Shown piece by piece: positions 39,503 to 59,352 of a DNA stretch of 64,000 bases. A model generated the notes under the pieces. It was not told the origin of the DNA and ran no database searches. It saw nothing but the letters and a program-made list of their open reading frames with translations. Each line of letters opens with the position of its first letter. Position 1 is the stretch's first letter. Both the position numbers and the translations under genes were made by a program. Location of the stretch: the NCBI GenBank assembly GCA_019914995.1, contig CM034131.1, positions 1,550,001 through 1,614,000 on the forward strand, in the 5' to 3' direction. Source of the stretch: Acanthochlamys bracteata (lineage: Eukaryota > Streptophyta > Magnoliopsida > Pandanales > Velloziaceae).

Positions 39503-39637
39503 TAGAGTTAAATATTACAGTGCTACACTGTTACCTATATATATACTTATTAATCAATCAATCCTGCTCCACATCAAACTCTCTCTAGTTCTTCTTCTAT
39601 ATATCTTGAACATCAGTGTTTGTTCTTGAGTTCTTCT
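39503..39637 (+). promoter_or_regulatory. duplicated B3-like promoter and leader, proximal part (copy L)
   Basis: CTGTTACCTATATATA, AATCAATCAATC and CACATCAAACTCTCT with AGTTCTT match 46042-46114 upstream of the B3-like gene. The TATA-like CTATATATATAC is kept. Confidence 0.7.
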
Positions 39638-39871
39638 ATGAAATATCTCTGTCATCGTTGTTGCTGTTATTCAAGCAATCAAGAATCTGTTCTTCTTGAT
39701 TGGTTGCAATCGACTAACCCATGGCCATCGGTGATCAAGAAACCATGGAGGCTGCGTGATACACAACTGAAAGATGAGAAGGTTAACCGAGCACCCAGTC
39801 AAGATATGCGGTGTTCAAACAGAAGCGGTAAGGGAAAACTGTGTGCTTGTGCTGGATGTGATGAATGCTAG
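39638..39871 (+). pseudogene. possible remnant of a duplicated B3-like gene start, or a novel short ORF
   Basis: Follows the duplicated promoter where the B3-like coding region should begin. One open frame (39638-39871, 77 codons, Cys at both ends) shows no domain. In another frame, ATG at 39721 gives MAIGDQETMEAA and a stop; its METMEAA-like end resembles the MEAAAMKEAQ start of the gene at 46157. I therefore read it as a truncated, decayed copy. The rest of the B3-like coding region is not found before the copia element. Confidence 0.35.
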
Positions 39872-40159
39872 GAGGAGTCTCGTAGGAGTGTAGAGTCCAA
39901 TCCAGAGAGTCTAAGAGTTATGAAGTCTAGTAGAGTCTAGCAGCTCACTTAGGTAGCAATGCTTAATTTAGCTCACTAGTTTAGATGAATAAGAACTCCA
40001 GCTGTCGGCAGTATGAATAATATGAGTTAGATTAGAACTCTAAAGCACAAAGATGTAACTAAGTATAAATAAACTTATAAGCACAAGAGAAAGAGAGAGG
40101 GGGAAGAAAATCAATTTCATTATTGAAAATTGCTTTAGTTTCTACTTACTAACTTAGAG
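39872..40159. other. unassigned segment left of the copia fossil
   Basis: Contains repeated GAGTCTAG/AGAGTCTA motifs, a TATA-like GTATAAATAAAC at about 40060 and a purine-rich run at about 40085. The order resembles a small solo LTR or a promoter with leader, but I see no second copy in the window to prove either. Confidence 0.25.
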
Positions 40160-40316
40160 ATAAAAACACAAGTTGAATTCCTTATTGTTATTCCTCAATG
40201 AAAAGAGCTACATATATATAGAAATACAAGTAACTAAATTAGGAAGATTATTTAATATTTAAGTTAGGAAATATATCAAATATAATATCTAACTTAAGAA
40301 ACTAAATATTTTAACA
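40160..40316 (-). repeat. copia LTR (3' LTR of the element)
   Basis: 157-bp terminal repeat reading TGTTAAAATATTTAG on the minus strand at its inner edge, beside the polypurine tract. Pairs with 45007-45164. Confidence 0.85.
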
Positions 40317-43300
40317 CTCCCCCTCAAGTTGGTGCATAGATGTCACACATGTCCAACTTGTCTAAAAATTTTGAGAAGACATGCTTTGAAACTGGCTTGG
40401 TGAGAATGTCGGCCAATTGATCTTCTGATCAAATCTTAGGCAACTCCAGAATCTTTTCATCCAACTTCTCCTTTATGAAGAACATGTCTACCTCAACATG
40501 TTTAGTGTGATCATATTGGACTGGATTATGTGCTATGTCATATGCTGCTTTGTTATCACAAAACAATCGAATCGATTGCTTAGATGTAAAGCCCAAATCT
40601 TCTAGAAGAAGTTTCAACCATAATGCTTCACAAAGTCCAAGTGCTAAACTTTTGAATTCAGCTTTTGCATTTGAGCGTGCTACAACATTTTGTTTTTTTT
40701 GCTTCTCCATGTAACTAGGTTACTGCCCACAAATGTAAAGTAATCTGAGGTGGACCGTCTATCATTAATTGCTCCATTCCAATCAATATTAGTATATACA
40801 TCTATATTTTGACAATTTATATTCTTTCCAGGAGCAGACTTTAAGTACCTCAAAATGCTTATTACTGCATTCATATGTTGCTCTCCAGGACTATGCATAA
40901 ATTGGCTAACAATACTCAATGCATAAGCAAGATCAGGTCTTGTATGTGCTAGGTACATCAATCTTCCTACCAGTCTCTAATATCTCTCTTTGTTAGCTAG
41001 TACCGGATTAGTCTCAATACGCAGCTTCAGACCTTCTTCCACTGGTGTATCAATTGGTTGACACACAAACATACCAGTCTCCTCTAATAGGTCTAAGACA
41101 TACTTTCATTGTGATAGAAAAATTCTCTTCTTACATCGAGACACTTCGATTCCAAAAAAGTATTTCAAAGGACTAAGATATTTCATTTCAAATTCTCTAG
41201 ATAAGTAATCTTGTAATGCCTTCATTTTTTCCGGATCATTTTCTGTAACAACCATGTCATCTACATATATAATAAAAGCAGTGATTTTGTCATACCTTTT
41301 TTTAAGAAATAAAGTGTGATCTGAATTGCTCTGATGGTACCCAAATGTCACTATAGACTTTGTGAATCTTCTAAACCATGCTTTTGGAGATTGTTTCAAT
41401 TTATAAAGTGATTTTTTTAATTTACACACCTTCTGTCTATGAGTCGCTGATGACATACACCCTGGTGGAAGATCCATATAAATCTCTTCAGTTAATTCAT
41501 CATGTCGAAAGGCATTCTTTACATCAAATTATTGAAACGGTCAATTTAAGTTCACAGCTAAAGATAACAAGACTCGAACTGTGTTGATTTTTATTATAGG
41601 TGCAAAAGTGTCTGTGTAGTCAATTCCGTAGGTTTGAGTGTACCTTTTTGCCACCAATCTTACTTTGAAGCGTTCGATTGTACCATCTGCTTTATACTTC
41701 ATAGTATATACCTATCGGCATCCAACTGTGGTCTTTTCTGGAGGGAGATCAGTAAGTTTCCAAGTTTCATTCTTTTGTAAGAATTTCATCTCTTCATTCA
41801 TAGCTTCTTTCCATCTTGGATCACTTAAAGCTTCCTGCACACTGTTAGGAATAGATACAACAGATAATTAATTTACAAATGATAAATTAGATTCTGACAG
41901 CCGATGGTTAGATATATAGTGACTCATTGGGTATTTAGCTTTATTAGAAAGTTCAGGTTTATACGTGAGTTTAGAAATACCTCTATTATGACGGTGTGGT
42001 AACTATTTTCTGGATGGGTCAGACACTAAATTAAGAACATTCTCAGCAGGCGATTGGTTTGGTATATTTGTTGATTGTTGAGCGAGGGATTCTGAATAAG
42101 GTGAAATTGGTCTCACATCTTCAGTTTCTAAGTGTTTAATACCATTTCCATCTAAAGACACATCAATCAAGTCCTCGTCAATTGGTTCTGATAGAGAGTT
42201 GTTGTCACCGTTGTCCAATGCTTGGTTAGCAAAATCAGATGACGCATATTTTTTAGAAATATCAGACTCATAATCTAAGGTCTGAACTTCTTTCAACTTC
42301 TCCCCCTGAAGTTCAGTCATAGAATAAAAATACATTATATCTTCATGAAATACAATATTTATTGTAATAAACATGCGCTGAATTGGAGGATGATAATATC
42401 TATACTCTTTTTGATGCGCAGCATATTCAAGAAATACGCATCTCAAAGCTCGATGACTCAACTTGTTACGCTGGTGATGGTGAAGATGTACGAACGCCTC
42501 ATAACCAAAGATACGAGGGGGTAAGTTCGAAATTGCCGGCACAACAGTTGCTTCCAAGAGAGATGCGAATGGTATCTTGAAATCTATAGAACTTGATAGT
42601 ACCACATTTATGATATATGCTACAGAAATAAGTGCTTCTCTTCAATAAGTTAGCGGCATATGGGCTTGTATCAATAAGGTACGAACTACTTTCAATAAGT
42701 GTCGATTTTTCCTCTTGGCAATCCCATTCTATTGTGATGTATTCGGATATGTAGCCTGAGGAATTATACCATGTGCTTCTAGATACTGCTGAAGTGCGAA
42801 TATGTATATTCGCCACTATTATCACTACGAAGAACCTGAATGTGTGCATTGTACTGAGTCTGAACCATCTTTGAAATCTTTGAAATAAATAGTTCACCTC
42901 ACTTTTAGACTTCATCAAGTAAAGTCATGTCATTCTGGTACAATAATCAATAAAAGTAACAAACTATCGTGATCCACCTAATTTAGTGATTTTAGATGGT
43001 CTCCAAACATCAGAATGTACTATCATGAAAGAAAGTGAATTTTTATTCAAACATAATGGAAAAAAAGTACGATGACTTTTTGCTAGTTCACAAACATCAC
43101 ATTTAAAATTAGAAAGATCAACTTTATGAAACAAATTAGGAAATAATTTTTGCAGATAATCAAAAGAGGCATGCCCCAATCGTCGATGCCATAACCAGAT
43201 TTCTGACTTTTTGTCTTCTCACCCTTTAAGCCATCTACGGTCAATGCTTGATGTAACTTGTCAGAACTCTTTAACACCAAATTCAAATAATATAGTTGCC

Positions 43301-45006
43301 CTCGATTAGTATCATAACGAATCGTCTGCTTTGTTTGGATGTCCTTAAACACACAATATTCAGGCAAAAAAATCACAACATAAGATAAAATTTTAATTAT
43401 TTGGGAGACAGATAAAAGATTATAGCCTAAGGATGGAACAACTAGTACTGAATCTAAACTTAAGGTATTAGTGAGGGAGACAGATCCTTCACCAATAACA
43501 GAGTTTAGATTACCATTGGTAGTTGAAACAAAATTTTGTGAGGACAGTTTAAGGGTTGAGACATGTTTGGAATCAAATGCCATATGATCTGTAGATCAGA
43601 ATTAATTATTCATGTACTATTAGAAACAGGTGTAGAAGTATGTAAAATCTTACCTCTATTATCTGCAGCCGCTATGAATGCTGAGGACTTTTTAGCACCA
43701 TCATCATCCTCTATCGTTGTCCCAACAACTGCAGCAATATGGCCTTTCTTGGAACCTCACTTTTGCTGATCACGATTATGATCTCACTAATTTGGATATT
43801 CAGTAAGTTCAAAACACTTACTTTTAGTATGGCCAGATTTATTACAGTGAGTACATTTGGAAGTTGACTCATGTGCTGTCTTAGAGTTATTGGACTTTGT
43901 ACGATCCTGTCGATTTCGTACCACCATAGCAGAAACTTCAGAGTGTTCAGACTCACTGTTCAGAATAGAGTGATGCACCATCTCACGACGAACCAGTGAA
44001 TAGCATTCTTCCAAATCTGGGGCTGGGTCTTTGCGAAGAATCTCTCCACGAATCTGGTCAAAGATGCTATCCAATCCAGCAAGAAAAATGTGTAGTCTTA
44101 GTCACTCAATGGACTTTCTGTACGCTACAATATCATCAGGATCTTTCATGACACATTATCACGATGATTTAGTTCTCGAAAAGTTTTTGTCAATTCTCCA
44201 TAATATTCAGAAGGAGATTTTCCACCTTGTTTTGCGGTGAAAGCTCTCTGGTTTAAAAAAAATATCTATAATTCATCACTGCCATCGTAAAATGCCTTCG
44301 ACAAAGCACTCCAAATTTCACGAGCAGTGGATAAGCGCAAATAACGCTTCATAATGTCTGGAGACATGGACATTAATAGCCACCTCTTAACTTTTTGATT
44401 TTCAATATACCATTTCTTATAACCATTTTCTGACTCATTATGTGATTTTGTCTTGCCACGAATATAAGAGAGCTTCTTTCTTTCAGCAATATGCATTTTC
44501 ATTAATTGAGACCAAATATCATAATTGAACTCATTAAGAATAATTCCTGAATTGAAAGTACCTTCAGATTGAATGATAACTGGTACGGTACTTGACATTA
44601 TTGTAAACTCGAACTGGCCCGAATCTAGGGAATGCCGTAATCGGAATCAAACTGCGAAGAGAAGGCAAGTTCGGCGGCAGAGAAACCAGATCGGATCCGA
44701 TCTGGTGGCAGCAACGTCGCAGCAAGTAGGCAGCAGAATAATGATGAGCAGCAACGGCACCCCTGCGAGACGCGATCGGGCGGAGATTCAATTGAGAATC
44801 GTGGCTTCGTGGCGGTGACGGCAGCGAAGCTAAGATTTTTTTCCCCCTCCTTTTTTTTAATAATAATTTTTTTTATAAACAATCAAAACTGTCCATTTTT
44901 TTGACAGTTACAACGATCACCGGCAACAATCACAAGTTGTCCGATGACGTGATTAAATTATGATGGTATAAAAAGTGATAAAAGCAAGTTTGACTCTGAT
45001 ACCAAA

Positions 45007-45164
45007 ATAAAAACACAAGTTGAATTCCTTATTGTTATTCCTCAATTAAAAGAGCTACATATATATAAAAATACAAATAACTAAATTAAAAAATTATATT
45101 TAATATATAAGTTGAGAAATATATCAAATCTAATATCTAATTTAGGAAACTAAATATTTTAACA
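45007..45164 (-). repeat. copia LTR (5' LTR of the element)
   Basis: 158-bp terminal repeat pairing with 40160-40316, next to the primer-binding site. Ends are TG..TA-like rather than a perfect TG..CA. Confidence 0.85.
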
Positions 45165-45874
45165 CTTAACCCCTTGTTTCTTTCAGCTGATAGGTTTGAG
45201 TGTGCTCAATCCTTATCACTGCGGCAATGAAAGAAGTGCAGTAGTATTTATAATCCTGAATGACTTGCTGCTTTGATTCTGCTACACACTCAGATAAGTG
45301 ATGTTGGTCGGTTGTCGTGGAGATGCAACAGTGGCTATTGCATTTTAACTTGTAACTTATAAGCGAATTGATATTGAACATATCGGATTTGCAAAACAGG
45401 TGATAGTAGCAAAGAAAGTTGTACATGTGTAATGCTTTGCTAACCATGTCAACTTCTTTTTTGTTCAGATTTCGAATCCGAATGCAATTGCTTTACTGCT
45501 GCCCAAATTGTAACGTTGAGTATGTAAGCACGTATTACTTCTTACCTGAAGCAGAACATAGTAATTTTGAGTCACCTGTGTTCTATTCATAACAAACAAC
45601 AAAAGGAATACAATAGAAACGTTTAACCGAAACATAATAACCAGTGAACCGAAGTGAAGTTCTTCGATTGTAAAAATCAACACTTTTGACTTAGATAGTT
45701 TCTGTTTAAGTCTCGAGTTTGTAACACATTTGGTAAGAATTAGGAAAATTCATGCCAATGAAAAATTTTGCTGAAATTAATATTACAGTGTAATATGACA
45801 GGATTGATTAATAAAATATCAGGATACACATGCATGTAAAATTAAGATATATACAGAATAAGATTTTTAGTTAC
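45165..45874. other. intergenic segment right of the copia fossil
   Basis: Continues the sequence that lies left of 40160 before insertion. An open frame on the minus strand at 45166-45447 has no recognisable domain. No gene called. Confidence 0.4.
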
Positions 45875-46156
45875 AAACGTGTTAGAATTAATGCTAGTGA
45901 GTAGTCAATCTTTGTTCAGAATTCTAGATTGATTTTACAATATTCTCACACGTGACGAAATAAAAAATATAAGCATATAGTGGTAAGAAATATACCAGCT
46001 GGCGGTTGGAAGTTAACCTAATAAATATATAAAAACCTGCACCGTTACCTATATATACTCAATCAATCAACCCAGACTCCATCTTCTGCTTCACATCAAA
46101 CTCTCTTAGTTCTTTTACCTATATATACTCAATCAATCAATCTTCTGCTAGAAATC
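45875..46156 (+). promoter_or_regulatory. promoter and leader of the B3-like gene (copy R)
   Basis: Uninterrupted counterpart of the duplicated promoter at 38508-39637. It has TATA-like CTATATATAC at 46050 and again at 46120, because the segment beginning TTACCTATATATACTCAATC is itself repeated 70 bp apart (46045 and 46115). Which TATA is used is unknown; the proximal one is only about 35 bp from the start codon. Confidence 0.6.
46045..46150. repeat. 70-bp spaced repeat in the B3-like promoter/leader
   Basis: TTACCTATATATACTCAATC with AATCAA at 46045-46070 recurs at 46115-46140, and TCTTCTGCT follows in both. Copy L of the promoter has only one such unit, so this duplication probably happened in copy R after the two promoters separated. 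Confidence 0.8.
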
Positions 46157-47488
46157 ATGGAGGCCGCGGCAATGAAAGAAGCGCAGCTCTCGACCGCAAT
46201 CAATACCTCTGATGAACTTGCTGGTAGCAGCAATACTTCTGAAGACGATCAGGAGCACCGCCGCATTGTCTCCAGTCAAGAATCAGAGAAAATCGCCGAC
46301 GATGGTCGTGAAGGGAGCATGCCGTTCAAGAAACGAAAGGAACCCTACTGCTCTAGCTCTAGCTATGACGAGACCTTTCAATCCACTGGAAGTAACGATC
46401 GGACGATGATAATCGCAGCTGATTTCTCCTCTGATCGTCAGGATCACGATGATCAGAGCAGCATGCATTTCAAGAAACCATCAAGCTTTGCGCCGTTGAA
46501 TGCTGCTGAGATCACCGCCGATGCCCAATGCAACAACAGCAGCACTACCACCACCACTGCAAAGCCTTTCAAGAAACGAAGTAGGAAATCGCGGCCTCAC
46601 CGTGCTCCATTCGGAGATTTCCACACTTACCTAACCTCTACTACTTGTTCTTCTTCTTCGTCAACTTCCATTGCTGCTGCGGCGCCGTCGCGTAAGAGTA
46701 AGAACATCAAACCCATCAGGCAGCAGCATGCCGGTGATGTTCATGTTCGCGTAGAGAAGAAAGATTGTAAGAAGAAGCCAAATAACCAGGAGATGGTAAC
46801 AGAACCATCACCGGATTTCCAGGAGAACAATATGCCGGTCAGTAATGTTCATGTCGAGAAGAAGGGTGCTAATAATAAGAGGAAACCGGGTAAGGAAGAA
46901 GCGGTATCGGAACCAACGCCAGAGCAACACGATTGCATGAGGAACATTGGTGAAAGTCATGGCTGCTCTGCAGCGCCGATGCACTTCCACAGCAAACATG
47001 TGACTTTGAGCGACGTTCTGGCAACACAGAACCGTTTGCTTATTAATGACAAGTCGAAGAAGGTTAGAGCGCTCTTGGAACAAGTTCTCAGTAATGAGGA
47101 GATGAACATCGTCGACTATGACAATCACGGGCTCTCTGTTGTGCTTGTGGACGGCGCCGGGAAGGTTTATGAGAACATTGACGGGGGCTATGATGCGGAG
47201 GGAAAGAGGGTCCCTGAGAAGCACGCCAGACTCAGGTACTTGGAGAGCAACAAGAGTTTCAGAATCAGAGGGCGCAGCTACAAGGAGTTCATCGAAGATT
47301 ACAAGCCGAAAGAAGAAAAAGACCTGCTTCACCTCTGGGCTTTCGTCGTCTCGCCGGACAACGGTGAACGAAAAATCTGGATCGGGCTGATAAAGGAGAA
47401 GAGCCACCTAGCAGCACAACGGCCAAACAATCACCAGATGCCACCCGCAGCTGGTCTTCATAATCAGATTGTTGCAGCAGGTCCTTGA
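46157..47488 (+). CDS. B3-like domain protein, intronless
   Basis: 443-aa single-exon protein. The first two thirds are low-complexity, Ser/Thr/Lys rich, with repeated short basic motifs (PFKKRKEP, HFKKPSS, PFKKRSRKSRPHRAPFG) that could act as nuclear signals. The last third, about residues 276-420, is a folded-looking region: VTLSDVLATQNRLLI, LSVVLVDGAGKVYENI, then SYKEFIEDYKPKEEKDLLHLW and a short WIGLIKEK strand. This order matches plant B3 DNA-binding domains of the diverged REM/DUF313 type (strand, basic loop, GKVYEM-like strand, W..F...N.LKEGD..QLW). Such proteins are usually nuclear DNA-binding factors; the assignment is mine by pattern and needs a profile search. The first ATG is used, in context AATCATGG. 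A decayed duplicate of its 5' region lies at 38.5-39.9 kb. Confidence 0.65.
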   Translation: MEAAAMKEAQLSTAINTSDELAGSSNTSEDDQEHRRIVSSQESEKIADDGREGSMPFKKRKEPYCSSSSYDETFQSTGSNDRTMIIAADFSSDRQDHDDQSSMHFKKPSSFAPLNAAEITADAQCNNSSTTTTTAKPFKKRSRKSRPHRAPFGDFHTYLTSTTCSSSSSTSIAAAAPSRKSKNIKPIRQQHAGDVHVRVEKKDCKKKPNNQEMVTEPSPDFQENNMPVSNVHVEKKGANNKRKPGKEEAVSEPTPEQHDCMRNIGESHGCSAAPMHFHSKHVTLSDVLATQNRLLINDKSKKVRALLEQVLSNEEMNIVDYDNHGLSVVLVDGAGKVYENIDGGYDAEGKRVPEKHARLRYLESNKSFRIRGRSYKEFIEDYKPKEEKDLLHLWAFVVSPDNGERKIWIGLIKEKSHLAAQRPNNHQMPPAAGLHNQIVAAGP

Positions 47489-49585
47489 TGCTTATGGGAG
47501 AGAACAACAGGCCAGTGCCGGTGGCAGAAGAGAAGAGGAACAGCCGCAGCGTTGCTTAGCTTGTTCCGGCACCGCTTGCACGGGATACCGTTCTGCAAAC
47601 TATGGCAAGGTTACCACTGCAGTGGCATAGAAGAAGCCGTTCTCTCCGTCTACCAATTCCAATTTGAGAAACCATGAGATATTTGTTCACATGATGATGA
47701 TGTTAGGTTGTTGTTTAGCTGCTGATCAATTGCTTATTATTTGTTTGTTGTCGATTCATGAGTTTATTTTATTTCCTTAACAGATGATGATTTATGCTTA
47801 TGTATTACTCTGCAACATTAAAGTTTTGAATAGAAATTTTTGCATTAATATGAAAAAGTCTATTTTAGTTTTGCGGTTATGTCCAGTGGTGTCTGTGAAC
47901 CAATTTTTGCAATCCCTTCTATATATTCTTCAGATGCACGCTTATCATGTCTGAAAACTGAAATCATTACTCGAAAATTTGTAGTTTGATGATTTCAGGC
48001 CAAACACAAGCAGCAGAGCAACTATTCGGCCCAACAGAGACGGCCACAACAAAAAGCAAAGACCATGCTTCATATAGCACCTTAGAGTAAAATTTGACAG
48101 CTTACAATTGTATCAAGGCGCAATTCAGGTAGAGCTTATGAATGGAGTGAAGAAACTTCAGCTTTGACCACAGACATCTATCTAACTGGTAAAGGGTAAT
48201 GAGCTCCAGATTTGTAATTCTAATCTTTGAGCAAAGCAAACCAAGCATGGAATAGCAACAATTTTATCATCACTGAAGAAATGTATCAGCACCATTCGAT
48301 GACAACAACAAAACTCTCTGTCCGCCAATGCCAAATCTTCCAGAATCCACGAAAACAAGCCTCCTGATGAGACTCCCATGGATTATGTACAGTTTTTTGC
48401 GAACCAGAAACAAAAAGTATCATAAATGCTACGACGCACGCATTGTACATTTGGTAAACGTAAATGCCATGTTACACTGGTAAAAAGATTTGTTGGAGCA
48501 AAAGCTTCTGTGTCTCGTCTCATACATTAGAGGGTGCTCCACCCTCATTAAAGTTTCGAGCTCCCTACCAAAAACTATTCCCATGAGGCAACATAATTCA
48601 CGTATAATAAATGTTGTACTAAATCTTTCTTAACACTTATATTCTCATTATGTTGTATCTTTCTAAGAATGTCAATTGGATTGTAGGATTCTTGAGGAGA
48701 AGATGAGAGAGTTGTAACAAAAAGAAGGCTAAATCCTACTGCATATGTTCGGAATTGAGCAAACTTGAGTATATGGGAACCAATGTAAGCTACAATTCTG
48801 AGCAATCTATTTCTATAAAGATATATGAATGAATTATTCAGTATTTGATATGCTCAGGTTTCAGTTTTGCGAACGGTGTGCTATGTGTTATTTGCTTATC
48901 TCCTACATCTGCAAATGCAGAAGGCTGGAGGTCAGAAAACATGGAGGCTAAGCCAATGACAACCCATAGTGCAGCTTAAGGTGTCAAATAGATCTCTTCT
49001 AATCGCGTCAGTGGACCATTTTGTTCTTATATTGGTTGATTTTAATATCATTATAAACTAGGTAAAACATAGTTAACGATGTTTTATTTGGGTGAAACTG
49101 TAGGCAGTTTGTTAAAAAAAAAAGAAACTTTGGCTTTTCTATTCTTTCTACTTTCTTTTTTGCCTTTGGCTATAGGTACTTAGGAAGCAATCCTAGTTGT
49201 TACGCTTAATTATGGCATATAGATTGTCGTTGGGAACGTTAAGTTTGTTCTTCTATTGCTTTTATGCTTTCCTACGACTGAGGAACATTCCCAATATTGC
49301 TCTTCTGCGTTTATGTTTATAACACTATAGCTTTAATATTTTCCTCACCAATGTCGAAGACCTGTAGTAACAGTGCATATGTGTAAAGAGAATTTGTGTA
49401 GCAACATCAAATGCAAGTTATGCAATTATTAGTGAGAAACAAAGGTTAATATTGATACAGTGGTCTGCGTCATTCCTCTTACAAACTAGGTGACTTCAAG
49501 AAGTTAGAATCATTTTACTCAGTACAGGAAATATGTGAGCATGTATTAGTACACAGATTGCCTACTTCATCAAACAGTTTTTATA
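47489..49585. other. 3' UTR and intergenic DNA, no gene seen
   Basis: 3' UTR to about 47870, then mixed-composition sequence. No domain in any frame; minus-strand open frames near 48182 and 48575 are short. Confidence 0.5.
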
Positions 49586-49845
49586 GGTGCGTTTGTTTTT
49601 GCTTTTTTCCGACGAAACTTTTAAATTTTTTATTTCACGTTTTTCAATACATATTTTATAAGTATTTAAAAAATTTATTTAAAAAATTAGAAAGTGTAGA
49701 AAAATTCTAGGTAATGAGATTTTTTTATTGCATATTTTTATTATTTTTTTAGAAGTAAACAAAATAGAGCTCATTTTTTCATAAAGAACAAAAATATCCT
49801 CCATTTTAGAAAAGTTTTATTTCATAAGCAATCCCAAACGCACCC
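49586..49845. mobile_element. MITE, GGGTGTTTGG family, second copy
   Basis: Same family as 7595-7857, with ends GGTGCGTTTG and CAAACGCACCC and shared interior TTTCACGTTTTTCAATACAT and AGAAAGTGTAGAAAAATT. The two copies are 42 kb apart and alignable end to end by eye. Non-coding. Confidence 0.8.
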
Positions 49846-51065
49846 TTACCACCATCGATTTAAGCGAATATTTAAAAGTGCTTATAAAAAATATTTTTTT
49901 AAAATAAATAATATTTTATCTTATTTATAAAACGAGTTTTATTTTTTTATCTTAAAAATTGTAAAAATAAGTAATAATAAAATCTTACAATATAAAATAT
50001 TATTATACTTATTAAAATTATAAATAAATTTTATAAAATATTATAAAAATTTTGTTAAGAATATAAAATTAAAGAATTTAAAAATGATTTTTTCAAAAGC
50101 ACGGTCAAACACACTCTAAATATTTGATAAAACAACTAGAAAGTAGCAGCTATATAAGAAAAAGACGGAGAGATGTGTGACCCTATACTTTTAGAATTTA
50201 TTTACCTACACTCTAATTTTACTTTTTTAAAACTCATTTTAAAAATAAAGTAAATACAAAATTTAAACTAAAATTGTTTGGCAAAATATTCACTTTCAAA
50301 TTTAAAATTTTAAAGTTAAAAATTTACTTTCAAACTCACTCTTAATACAAATAAACATAAAATTTTATATTTATCAAACTCATTTCAACTCTAAATAAAC
50401 TGACTTTAAAAAAATAAATTTAATACCAAAATGAATAACACCTTTAATCACTTACCACTCCCAAGCTCAAAAGCAATTGGATGACCTCTTTATAGGCTAC
50501 AACATGATTAAACGTTACACAGTTTTAATATAGAAATTGCTATACAATAAAATTAACTCTACAATCTAACCGATTGCAATTACGTTTTTAGCTTTCGATG
50601 CTATTGACGAATAGATGAATTAATAGAAGAATTAAGTACGTCCTTCAATTCAGATAGAAATTTATTCAATGGAGAAAACAGGCATGCCTACCATTGAGAC
50701 TAGCAAAAGAAAATATCGAAGGAAGCCTACTGGATTGGTTCGGTAGAGCATTCACTTCCCATATAGGATTTGCTTGCTAAACCAAAAAGTTTATTTAAAT
50801 CAGTTGCTATATTTTTACAAATAAGAAAACAATGTCTTGCTTTAATCGTGTTTCTATTTTATAAAGGATCTTTTAGAAGTTTCAACAGAAAGTTCTTTTT
50901 ATACACGTAATGGCTCGTAGCTAGAAGAAGCATGACAGTAGTATTTATCTAGTTTAATTTAGTAGCAGGATTTTGTTTTCCAATTATTATTTTTAAAAGA
51001 AGAAGAAGAAGAAGTAAGGAGACGCGCTCAGCTCTGGTAAAAAGCGTTAAAAACCGAATCAAAAT
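49846..51065. other. intergenic DNA and SEC23 promoter side
   Basis: An AT-rich block at about 49865-50120 ends CAAACACACTC and may be another decayed MITE. A GAAGAA run (about 50999-51015) precedes the SEC23 leader. No gene seen. Confidence 0.5.
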
Positions 51066-51119
51066 ATGACCGCCTGCGGAAATAAAACTTCCGTCCGTCC
51101 CGATCCGGCGGAGCGTTGA
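51066..51119 (+). promoter_or_regulatory. possible upstream ORF in the SEC23 leader
   Basis: ATG at 51066 opens 17 codons ([17 protein letters not shown]) ending at 51119, 74 bp before the SEC23 start. It counts only if transcription starts further upstream, which the sequence does not show. Confidence 0.3.
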
Positions 51120-51193
51120 TTTTCTATTTTCTGTTTTTTTTTTCCCCTTCCATCTTTTCTTCCCTTCTCCCCGATCCCGTTGAAGAAAAACCG

Positions 51194-59352
<8,159 letters not shown>

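Larger units (their letters stand above)
40160..45164 (-). mobile_element. Ty1/copia LTR retrotransposon fossil
   Basis: About 5.0 kb, minus strand, with matching terminal repeats at 40160-40316 and 45007-45164. Next to the right repeat is a methionine-tRNA-type primer site (TGGTATCAGAG on the minus strand, about 44994-45004); next to the left repeat is a polypurine tract (about 40317-40328). Parts in copia order from right to left: gag with a CCHC knuckle (about 43790-44600), protease/pre-integrase and integrase (about 42500-43700), reverse transcriptase with YVDD (about 41100-41500) and RNase H (about 40430-40960). It is broken, with roughly ten or more disruptions spread over gag and pol. 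The two repeats differ at about a dozen positions by eye (about 8%), suggesting an insertion a few million years old at fast plant rates, older at woody-plant rates. A clean target duplication is not certain; CTTA flanks both sides. Confidence 0.92.

Noticed and set aside
40150-45170. Exact 5-bp target duplication of the copia element
   Set aside because: CTTA occurs on both sides but not directly against the repeat edges I can define, so I do not claim it.
46212-47407. Alternative-frame and antisense open frames within the B3-like gene
   Set aside because: Single continuous 443-codon frame with domain-like C-terminus is the better explanation.
51116-51193. N-terminal extension of SEC23 ([17 protein letters not shown]) as a signal peptide
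   Set aside because: No ATG starts it, SEC23 is cytosolic, and the T/C-rich leader explains the hydrophobic translation.
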